From Gemmatimonadota bacterium (lineage in GTDB: Bacteria; Latescibacterota; UBA2968; UBA8231): a DNA stretch of 8,259 nt. The stretch is taken from assembly GCA_009845645.1 (NCBI GenBank), contig VXZF01000590.1, positions 1 to 8,259 on the forward strand. The letters are read 5' to 3'. The position numbers and the translations under genes were made by a program. Positions 1-5,546 of the stretch are shown in pieces. The notes under the pieces are model-generated. The model was given only the letters and a program-made list of their open reading frames with translations. It did not search any database and was not told where the DNA came from. Each line of letters starts with the position of its first letter. Within the stretch, counting starts at the first letter, position 1.

Positions 1-7
1 GGCGCAT
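1..7 (-). CDS. Possible start of the gene after the adaptor (RND permease expected)
   Basis: An ATG lies at 7..5 on the minus strand, six bases beyond the TAG stop of the adaptor gene, and only two codons (Met-Arg) are inside the window. This tight spacing is usual for an adaptor followed by its inner-membrane RND pump gene. The product is inferred from gene order alone; no protein sequence is available to test it. Confidence 0.25.
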
Positions 8-13
8 GACGGA

Positions 14-1024
14 CTATGGCTGCCTGCGGAGGATGCGCACGGCTTGGCCGTCCATTAGCCGCTCGTTGCCGCGCACCACCGCGAGGTCGCCGGGCGCAAG
101 GTCACCCGTAACGGCTACGTAGCCCTTGTGCGCCAGCCCGGTTTCGACGGGGCGGCTGACGGCTTTGCCGTCGCGGGCGAGGTACACGACCTGTCCTAGT
201 GGGCCGGAGACTAGGGCGTCCTTGTGCACCAGAATCGAGGTCTGAGGTTGTGCGATCTGGAAGCGCACGCGCGCGGACATATTACTGCGCATCCGGCCCT
301 CTGGGTTGAGAGCACCAACGACGACCGGAAAGGTGTGGGAGGATGCGTAGCCTTCGGCGAGGATGACGGCCACGAGGCCGGCAATGGGGTCGCCGCCGAG
401 GGCATCGACGAAGATGTCGGCGCGATCGCCCAAGGTGAGTTGCGACACGTAGCGTTCGGGCACATCGACGTACACGCGGACGGTGTCGATGGAGATTACT
501 TGGGCAATCTCGCCGCCGCGCCCGACCCATTGACCGACTTCGGTAAAGGTCTGGATGATGTGCCCGGAGAAGGGGGCACGGACGAAGAGGTCTTCTACTT
601 GCGCTTGGAGGCCGGCTAGCTTGGCTTGGGCACGGGCCAGTTCGTAGGCGTCGTCGCGCAGATCTTGCTCAGACACCGCGTCGGTGGCGCGCAACTGGCG
701 GCTGCGGTCGTAGTTAAACTGGCGCAGTTCAAAATCGGCTTGGGCTTCGGCTAGCGAGGCTTGGAGCGGATCGTTGGCTAATTCGAAGAGGGGATCGCCG
801 CCGCGCACGGTTTGACCGGCTTCCGCGAAGCGCCTTAGTACTCGCCCCTCGGTCTCGGCGGCGACGCGGCTGGAGCGCATGGGCAGGATGCGCCCGACAA
901 AGGAGAGGTCTTCGACAAGCGGTTGTTCGAGGACCTCGGCGACGATGACCGGCGTCGGCGGGCGCTCTTGACCGAGGAGTGCGCTGGGTAGCAAGGTCAG
1001 GAGCAGGAGGAAAATACGGGGCAT
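14..1024 (-). CDS. Efflux RND transporter periplasmic adaptor subunit (HlyD/MFP family)
   Basis: A 336-residue periplasmic adaptor that would link an inner-membrane RND pump to an outer-membrane channel. Residues 1-19 form a signal peptide (hydrophobic LLLLTLLPSALL, then GQE) without a lipobox cysteine. The first lipoyl half is at about 52-85 (AAETEGRV...GDPLF). A short alpha-hairpin rich in Ala, Gln and Glu spans about 86-142. The second lipoyl half starts with VRAPFSGHI near 148-156, followed by a beta-barrel (about 180-258) and a membrane-proximal region to the end. This is the full domain order, slightly shorter than MexA/AcrA because of the short hairpin. The ATG is preceded by AAGGAA seven to eight bases upstream, a site covered by a possible hairpin. 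It is last in a co-directional run, 69 bp after the M48 gene, with a probable pump gene following. Substrate cannot be predicted. Confidence 0.93.
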   Translation of the reverse strand: MPRIFLLLLTLLPSALLGQERPPTPVIVAEVLEQPLVEDLSFVGRILPMRSSRVAAETEGRVLRRFAEAGQTVRGGDPLFELANDPLQASLAEAQADFELRQFNYDRSRQLRATDAVSEQDLRDDAYELARAQAKLAGLQAQVEDLFVRAPFSGHIIQTFTEVGQWVGRGGEIAQVISIDTVRVYVDVPERYVSQLTLGDRADIFVDALGGDPIAGLVAVILAEGYASSHTFPVVVGALNPEGRMRSNMSARVRFQIAQPQTSILVHKDALVSGPLGQVVYLARDGKAVSRPVETGLAHKGYVAVTGDLAPGDLAVVRGNERLMDGQAVRILRRQP

Positions 1025-1030
1025 TTAGAT

Positions 1031-1061
1031 TTCCTTGGCAGAGTAAGAAAGCGCCAAGAAA
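1031..1061 (-). promoter_or_regulatory. Possible hairpin sequestering the adaptor's ribosome binding site
   Basis: In the minus-strand transcript, UUUCUUGGC (1061-1053) can pair with GCCAAGGAA (1039-1031). This gives nine continuous pairs with one G-U wobble and a 13-nt loop. The 3' arm contains the AAGGAA Shine-Dalgarno sequence of the adaptor gene starting at 1024. The hairpin lies in the 69-bp gap after the M48 gene and lacks a following U-run, so it does not look like an intrinsic terminator. Control of translation by RBS occlusion is an inference from the pairing alone. Confidence 0.35.
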
Positions 1062-1093
1062 GTAGGAATTGAATTGAACCGGGACAATAGGCG

Positions 1094-1888
1094 CTACTTG
1101 CGTCGCAGAACGGCGGTCTCGCGCACAAACCGCTCTCGGTAGCGCTGGCCCCCGCTGGCTCCGTACTGGTCAATCAGGCGCTCGATGCGGCGGATCCGCT
1201 CGCCGGTAGGTGGGTGGCTGGCGAACAGGTTTTCTAAATCAGAACGTCGGTGCGCTTCGAGTTTTTTCAGTTTTTCAAAAAAGCGCAGCAGGCCGCGCGG
1301 ATCGTATCCAGCCTCGATGGCATAGCGGACGCCGAAGGTATCGGCTTCGCGCTCGTCGTCGCGGCTGAAGCGGGCACTGCCGAGTTGGGAAGCGATCTGG
1401 CCGAGTTGGTAGGGATCTTCGCCGAGGGCGAGGCTGGTGAGGAAGTCCATGCCGAAGCGGGCGGCGAGTTGGTTGGCGGAGTGGCGGCCGACGATGTGGC
1501 CGATCTCGTGGGCGAGGACTCCGGCGATTTCAGCTTCGTCTTCGGCGATCAGCAGCAGACCGCTATAGACGTAGAGATAGCCGCCGAGGACGGCGAAGGC
1601 GTTTATCTGTTTGGGATCGTCGAGGACTTTAACGCGGTAGCGGATGCCGGGGCGGTCTTCTATGGCTGGGGGAAGTAGGGCCTTGGTGACGCGCTGGATG
1701 TAGGATTGGAGGCCGCGGTCGGGGTGGAGGCGTTGTTGAGCTTCGATTTGGGCGGCGAACTTCGCGCCGAGTTTGATTTCGGTTTTGTCGGAAATCAGGG
1801 CGTAACCTAGCTCGCGGCGGACGGTGGCGCAGCCGGACGAGAGGGTGCAGGTGGCGATGAGCAGGACGAGGAAGGTGCGTTGGAGCAT
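1094..1888 (-). CDS. M48 family zinc metalloprotease, probable lipoprotein
   Basis: A 264-residue periplasmic-type M48 peptidase of the BepA/LoiP-like group, which degrades misfolded envelope proteins or assists outer-membrane protein assembly. The zinc site is HEIGH at 127-131 (VLAHEIGH), with the third ligand in the EREAD segment (Glu181 of EADTFG) and a further conserved His136. SHPP at 224-227 is the usual C-terminal family signature. The N-terminus is a signal sequence ending in LSSGC; Cys20 is the likely lipidation site, though the lipobox is imperfect (Ser at -3, Leu at -4). There is no TPR extension such as BepA carries, so this is the short form. The start has only a weak AAGAAAG upstream, but no better Met is available and the signal peptide fits. 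It lies 55 bp after the SDR gene and 69 bp before the adaptor. Confidence 0.92.
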   Translation of the reverse strand: MLQRTFLVLLIATCTLSSGCATVRRELGYALISDKTEIKLGAKFAAQIEAQQRLHPDRGLQSYIQRVTKALLPPAIEDRPGIRYRVKVLDDPKQINAFAVLGGYLYVYSGLLLIAEDEAEIAGVLAHEIGHIVGRHSANQLAARFGMDFLTSLALGEDPYQLGQIASQLGSARFSRDDEREADTFGVRYAIEAGYDPRGLLRFFEKLKKLEAHRRSDLENLFASHPPTGERIRRIERLIDQYGASGGQRYRERFVRETAVLRRK

Positions 1889-1943
1889 GGCCGTTGGCTT
1901 TCTTGCGATGGGTACAGGTTAAACACCAAACAGCTAGCGCCGG

Positions 1944-2654
1944 TTACTTTTTCTTCCGCGTGCCAAACTCGATCACTTTTTTTTGCGGCGAGAGGTTGAT
2001 TTCGTCGAGCACCGTGCCGTCACGCGCCGTCAGAGCTTGGACGATGACCTCGGCGACGTCTTCCGGCAGGATATAGTTGTCGGGATCCGAGCCGGGCCGG
2101 AAGTCCAATTCGTCGAAAAAGGGCGACTGGACCATGCCGGGGTTGACCAACGTGACGCGGACGCCAGCGCGGGCGCACTCGGCGCGCAGGGCTTGGGCGA
2201 GGCCGCGCAGGGCGAATTTGGCCGCGCAGTACAAGCTGCCTTGAGCCGTGCCGGTGAGCGCGGCTTCCGACCCTATAAAGACCAAGTGTCCGCGACCGGC
2301 CTTTTTGAGGGTGGGGAGGAAAGCGCGGGCGACGAAGACGTGGCTGGTGAAGTTGAGGTCGATCAGGGCGCGGATTTGCTCGTAGGAGAATTGCTCTAGA
2401 GCGCCGAAGCGGCCGGCACCGGCGTTGAGGACTAGGGCGTCGAGGGCTGGATAGGCGGCGACGAGGTTCTGTAGGTGCACGGGGAGTTGATCGAGGTCGG
2501 CGAGGTCAATTGTGTGCGCTTCAAGGCGGCGGTCATCGCAGGGGAACTTGCCGAAGTCGCGGGCAACGCCAATGGCGTGATGGCCTTCGGCGAGCAGCCT
2601 CTCGCAGACGGCGCGGCCAATGCCGGAACTGGCACCGGTGACTAAGACGCGCAT
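1944..2654 (-). CDS. SDR family NAD(P)-dependent oxidoreductase
   Basis: A 236-residue classical short-chain dehydrogenase/reductase, full length for the family. The cofactor motif TGASSGIG is at 6-13 and the structural NAG at 77-79. The catalytic set is Asn101, Ser129 (FIGSE), Tyr142 and Lys146 (YCAAK), followed by NPGMV at 171-175. Arg32 (VARD) after the second strand hints at NADP(H) preference. The C-terminus ends in a basic KKK tail. Start choice: the open frame continues 144 bp upstream, but those residues look non-coding (Pro/Ser-rich) and would overlap the previous gene. The ATG at 2654 places the Rossmann motif at the normal distance and sits one base after the upstream TGA (TGATATG), with AGG six to seven bases upstream. 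That arrangement predicts translational coupling to the SPL-family gene. The substrate is unknown. Confidence 0.93.
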   Translation of the reverse strand: MRVLVTGASSGIGRAVCERLLAEGHHAIGVARDFGKFPCDDRRLEAHTIDLADLDQLPVHLQNLVAAYPALDALVLNAGAGRFGALEQFSYEQIRALIDLNFTSHVFVARAFLPTLKKAGRGHLVFIGSEAALTGTAQGSLYCAAKFALRGLAQALRAECARAGVRVTLVNPGMVQSPFFDELDFRPGSDPDNYILPEDVAEVIVQALTARDGTVLDEINLSPQKKVIEFGTRKKK

Positions 2655-2655
2655 A

Positions 2656-3696
2656 TCAGACCTGTAGGGTGGTGGAGGGACAGGGAAAGAAAAGCTCGGT
2701 GGGAATGTACTGGAGCAATTGATCCGCGCAAAAGTCGTGTAGCTTTTGGGCCAAGGCGGGCCGGTAGGAGACCATGCCGTTTTTTTCCTCCAAGCCATAG
2801 GCGAGAAGTTTTTCGTCTGGATAGAGCTTGTGCATGGTTTTGTACATGCCCTGCGGTAGGCGGAATTGGCCTAAGCTGACTGAGTGTAGGCTATCGCGCT
2901 GGATTTGCGAGAACACGAGAGAGAACAGGTCGCGGTAGCGTTCTTCGTAGGCGCGGTCGTAGAGCAGTGGATCAAAGCGCAGCCCAATGGGCCAGCCGCG
3001 TTCCTGCAGGGCGGCGATGGCTTCCAAACGCCGGGCCACCGGTGGCGCGCCAACCTCGAATTGATCGGCAAGCGCCGGTGGGGTCATGCTGAAGGCGACG
3101 ACGCAGTTGGGTAGAGGCTCGGTGGCGAGTAGGGTTTTGATGCGCACGCTTTTGGTGCGCAGTTCAAAGTACGCCTGTGGGTGGTCGGCAAAGAAGGGGA
3201 GGAAGTCGGCTGTAAAGTGGGTAATGCCCTCTAGCGCGAGGCTGTCGCAGTCGTAGCCGGAGAAGAAATAGGGTGTATCGGGTGCGTCCACAGCGATGTG
3301 CGCGGCGATGTCTTGCTGGAAGTCTTCGTAGTTGACAAAGAGGACTAGGTGCGCCGAGCGATACAGGCCTTGGAGGAAGCAGTAGCGGCAGTCGTAGGGG
3401 CAGTTGAGCAGGTGCGAGAAATAGTAGTTGTGCTCGCCGCCGATGCCGTAGCCGTCGGGGGCGGGGAGGACGCGCCGTCCGGCCTTGTGGGCGAGGATGA
3501 GTGCGGGGCGGCGCTTTTGCAGGCGGAAGTTTTGCGCCGTGCGGTTGAAGACCTCGCCGTAGCGGTCGCAGGGGACTAGCTGAGCGCGAGGGAAGCGGTC
3601 GATCAAGGCGCGGGTGCGCGGGTGGTCGAGGATGGACTCTTCGGCGTAGATGAAATCGAACATGGCTAAGTCAAAAAGCGATCTCCCTAAGTACAT
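2656..3696 (-). CDS. Spore photoproduct lyase (SPL)-family radical SAM protein
   Basis: A 346-residue radical SAM enzyme resembling SplB of Bacillus along its whole length. The iron-sulfur motif is C99-x3-C103-x2-C106 in CPYDCRYCFLQ, matching the SPL-type CX3CX2C-[YF]LQ. Cys150 (GYDCDSLALEGITH) sits where the H-atom-donor cysteine of spore photoproduct lyase lies (Cys141 in B. subtilis, recalled alignment). Later blocks RTKS (180-183), FSMTP (202-206) and GWPIGLRFDPL (234-244) also line up with SplB. The known reaction reverts the thymine dimer spore photoproduct in DNA; outside spore-formers the true substrate is uncertain. Start: the ATG at 3696 has AGG eight bases upstream. A second ATG at 3663 (MFDFIYAEE) fits the family N-terminus equally well but lacks a well-placed Shine-Dalgarno. 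It is probably first in the minus-strand operon, one base before the SDR gene. Confidence 0.9.
   Translation of the reverse strand: MYLGRSLFDLAMFDFIYAEESILDHPRTRALIDRFPRAQLVPCDRYGEVFNRTAQNFRLQKRRPALILAHKAGRRVLPAPDGYGIGGEHNYYFSHLLNCPYDCRYCFLQGLYRSAHLVLFVNYEDFQQDIAAHIAVDAPDTPYFFSGYDCDSLALEGITHFTADFLPFFADHPQAYFELRTKSVRIKTLLATEPLPNCVVAFSMTPPALADQFEVGAPPVARRLEAIAALQERGWPIGLRFDPLLYDRAYEERYRDLFSLVFSQIQRDSLHSVSLGQFRLPQGMYKTMHKLYPDEKLLAYGLEEKNGMVSYRPALAQKLHDFCADQLLQYIPTELFFPCPSTTLQV
3658..3680. repeat. Short dispersed repeat, copy 1
   Basis: A 23-bp segment shares 21 positions with 5524-5546 in the same orientation. On the minus strand the core is ttttgacttagccatg, preceded by cgc and one variable base. 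Here it spans the second candidate ATG of the SPL-family gene (3663). In the other copy it lies just upstream of the PhyH gene. Confidence 0.6.
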
Positions 3697-3812
3697 GACA
3701 ATGACCTAAATATGAGATATTTTGCTTGATATTGCGATGCGCGTTGGGCAATCTCTCCCGAGGCGTATTCAACGTCGAGGACTAGCGCCCTTATAGGAGA
3801 GGGATCGGCAGA
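3697..3812. promoter_or_regulatory. Divergent intergenic region with an AT-rich inverted repeat
   Basis: This 116-bp gap between the divergent SPL-family and EamA genes should hold promoters for both directions. It contains a perfect inverted repeat aaatat-gag-atattt at 3708-3722, 12 bp upstream of the SPL-gene ATG, and two gatatt hexamers at 3716 and 3728. No convincing -35/-10 pair is seen: the best plus-strand candidate is ttgggc, 16 bp, tattca, with only 3 of 6 matches in each box. The EamA gene has a good Shine-Dalgarno (ggagaggg, 3796-3803) nine bases before its ATG. The operator role of the inverted repeat is an inference. Confidence 0.35.
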
Positions 3813-4706
3813 ATGGGGATTGGGATACTGTGTATGCTGGGGGTGTTCGCGTTGTGGAGCGTCATTCCGGTGCTGGTGAAACTGCTCTTTCCCGTTTTTG
3901 ATCCGTTCACGATCGCCTTCCTCCGGTTGCTGCAAGGTGCGGCGGTCGTGTCGGCCGCCTTTTTCGCACGCGGCCATAATCTGCGGGACGTTCAATGGTC
4001 TTGGTGGCATGTGATCGGGGGGGTAGGCATGAGCCTGAACTTCTCGCTCTATGCGTTGGCGCTGAGTTATACCACGGCCAGCGCTGGCTCGTTGGTCGTC
4101 CAGGTGCAGTACGTCGCGCTGACGGTGCTGGCCGTCGCCGTGCTGCGCGAGCGGTTGGGTGCAGGGAAAATAGCGGGTATGGCGCTGGTGCTGGCTGGAG
4201 TCGCGGTGATCGTGGGGGCGCGCGAGGATGTGGGCCACCTGTTTGCACCGCGCTATGTCCTAGGCAATGTGCTGATGCTGTTCTCGGGGTTGGGCTGGGG
4301 GATATACGCGCTCGCCAACAAGGCACTTGCACAGAGGGTGGGGACCGCGGCGATACTGGCCCCAATGATGACGATGGGCGTGGTGGTCACGGGCGCACTG
4401 GCCGCGACCCATTTTCAACTGCACTCGGAGCCGACGGCAGCCACGTGGATTGTGGTACTCGTTCTGGGCGTGTTGGCTACTGGCTGTGCGTTTGTTTTAG
4501 TCTCGGAGGGCATGAAACGGCTCAGTGCCGTGCTGGTTGGTACGCTGACCGCTACGGCACCCATCGGGCAGATCGCGCTGGCCCACTGGGTGTTGGGGGA
4601 GCCAGTGACTTGGAGTCTGATTGGCGGTGGGGTTTTGATCTTGGCTGGCGTGCTCGGTATGGTGTATGCCGAGCGATTCCAGGACCGATGGCGAGATCGC
4701 GGCTAA
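3813..4706 (+). CDS. EamA/DMT-family transporter
   Basis: A 297-residue inner-membrane protein of the drug/metabolite transporter superfamily, the usual length for a ten-helix, two-repeat EamA protein. Hydrophobic segments alternate with short loops from residue 2 (GILCMLGVFALWSVIPVLV) to the end (SLIGGGVLILAGVLGMVYAE). The second half opens with GNVLMLFSGLGWGIYALANK, the typical start of the second EamA repeat, and the protein closes with a basic cytoplasmic tail (RFQDRWRDRG). These proteins export or import small metabolites such as amino acids, nucleosides or toxic analogues; the substrate cannot be inferred here. It is the only plus-strand gene in the window, divergent from the SPL-gene run and ending seven bases from the stop of the convergent PhyH gene. 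A run of seven G at 4017-4023 does not disturb the frame. Confidence 0.92.
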   Translation: MGIGILCMLGVFALWSVIPVLVKLLFPVFDPFTIAFLRLLQGAAVVSAAFFARGHNLRDVQWSWWHVIGGVGMSLNFSLYALALSYTTASAGSLVVQVQYVALTVLAVAVLRERLGAGKIAGMALVLAGVAVIVGAREDVGHLFAPRYVLGNVLMLFSGLGWGIYALANKALAQRVGTAAILAPMMTMGVVVTGALAATHFQLHSEPTAATWIVVLVLGVLATGCAFVLVSEGMKRLSAVLVGTLTATAPIGQIALAHWVLGEPVTWSLIGGGVLILAGVLGMVYAERFQDRWRDRG

Positions 4707-4713
4707 TATTTTT

Positions 4714-5502
4714 CTAGTCCTTAGCCACTAGATGCGCTCGTTCGGGCCGCAGAAGCTCTCTTAGTTTGGCGTCGTATTCTCGCTTGGTCGCCGCTTGATT
4801 TTCGGGCAGGCCGATTTCGATCCCCGCCGCCGTATAGGTCATAACCAGTGCTTTGCGCGGCTCGTTGTTTATATTGGTTGATCCGCCGTGGACCATCGAC
4901 GTCGTCAGCACGGTCACTTGTCCTGCCTGCGCCAAAACCGGCTGTGGCGCAGCGTATTCTGGCGGCAGGTTCGCCATTTTGATGCCCTGGACCCCCGGAA
5001 TCGCGTCTTTCAGCATTGGATCGGCCGAACGCGCGGCGGCTACTAGGCGGTGGCTGCCTGGCCGGTACATCATCGGCGCACGTCGTTTGTTGACGTCGGT
5101 CAACCACAGAAAAAAACTGCATACGATCCGCCGTGGCGTCGCGGCCCAATCCTCCAAGCTGTACTGGATATCGGTGTGTTGGTCGTAGCTGAACTCGCTT
5201 CCCGGCTGGGGATAAGAAGCCACAATCGCCGTCTGGAAGAAACGGATTGCATCCGCGCGCAATACTCGTTTGGCAACCGCTTCAAAGAAGGGATGCTGGA
5301 CCAGGTTCAATAAGGCCGACTCGTAGTAATTGCAGGTCGCCCCGTAGCGAAAACGCGGTGCTTGGTCCGGTTCGGCTGGTTTAAAAGGCAGCAGCGCGTC
5401 GATGGCGGCCGCGGCCGCGGCGATTTCCTTGGTCGTCAAAGGCGTGTCGATGGTGACAGCACCTTGCTCCTCAAAGATCCTTAATTGTTCGGCGCTGATC
5501 AT
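4714..5502 (-). CDS. Phytanoyl-CoA dioxygenase (PhyH) family protein
   Basis: A 262-residue Fe(II)/2-oxoglutarate-dependent oxygenase of the PhyH fold, cytoplasmic with no signal peptide. The metal triad is His109 and Asp111 (DQHTDIQY) plus His205 (SMVHGGSTN), and Arg216 (EPRKALVMTY) is placed to bind 2-oxoglutarate. Other family features are the N-terminal FEEQGAVTI stretch and RPGSHRL at 147-153, before the distal histidine. Members hydroxylate very different small molecules (fatty acyl-CoA, ectoine, quorum-signal and natural-product precursors), so the substrate is open. Start: the ATG at 5502 is chosen because AAGGGAGGAGCT precedes it directly; an in-frame ATG nine codons upstream (5529) has no such site and adds residues unlike the family. 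It lies 34 bp after the TlpA-like gene stop and may be co-transcribed with it. Confidence 0.92.
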   Translation of the reverse strand: MISAEQLRIFEEQGAVTIDTPLTTKEIAAAAAAIDALLPFKPAEPDQAPRFRYGATCNYYESALLNLVQHPFFEAVAKRVLRADAIRFFQTAIVASYPQPGSEFSYDQHTDIQYSLEDWAATPRRIVCSFFLWLTDVNKRRAPMMYRPGSHRLVAAARSADPMLKDAIPGVQGIKMANLPPEYAAPQPVLAQAGQVTVLTTSMVHGGSTNINNEPRKALVMTYTAAGIEIGLPENQAATKREYDAKLRELLRPERAHLVAKD

Positions 5503-5514
5503 AGCTCCTCCCTT
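5503..5514 (-). promoter_or_regulatory. Strong Shine-Dalgarno fixing the PhyH start
   Basis: The minus strand reads AAGGGAGGAGCT immediately before the ATG at 5502. The GGAGG core is four bases from the start codon. This is the strongest ribosome binding site in the window and decides against the upstream in-frame ATG at 5529. Confidence 0.8.
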
Positions 5515-5523
5515 GCTAAAGCG

Positions 5524-5546
5524 GCACATGGCTAAGTCAAAAGGCG
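5524..5546. repeat. Short dispersed repeat, copy 2
   Basis: This segment matches 3658-3680 at 21 of 23 positions, same orientation. Here the repeat overlaps the last codons and TGA stop (5537-5539) of the TlpA-like gene and runs into the PhyH leader. It includes the unused ATG at 5529. Confidence 0.6.

Noticed and set aside
1250..1678. Plus-strand 142-codon frame opposite the M48 gene
   Set aside because: Its Glu/Ala/Gly/Asp-rich composition is what the reverse complement of a GC-rich gene gives; the M48 zinc motif is on the other strand.
2655..2798. 48-codon N-terminal extension of the SDR frame up to 2798
   Set aside because: The extension overlaps the coding end of the SPL-family gene, is low-complexity (Pro/Ser), and would push the Rossmann motif far from the N-terminus; the coupled ATG at 2654 fits better.
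4017..4023. Run of seven G as a possible frameshift site in the EamA gene
   Set aside because: The frame is intact across the run and the protein has normal length, so there is no sign of a shift or phase variation.
3687..4238. Minus-strand open frame of 183 codons opposite the EamA gene
   Set aside because: Its product is rich in His, Arg, Gln and Pro with no domain, and it mirrors a clear membrane transporter on the plus strand; it is a GC-driven shadow frame.
3995..4717. Plus-strand 240-codon frame overlapping the EamA gene
   Set aside because: It is the same-strand alternate frame of the transporter, Gly/Arg/Asp-rich with no membrane pattern or family motif.
4701..4726. Inverted repeat ggctaa / ttagcc between the convergent EamA and PhyH genes as a bidirectional terminator
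   Set aside because: The stem is only 6 bp with a 14-nt loop and no T-run follows in either direction; it largely reflects the two stop regions.
5503..5529. Upstream ATG at 5529 as the PhyH start
   Set aside because: It has no Shine-Dalgarno, while the ATG at 5502 has an excellent one directly before it.
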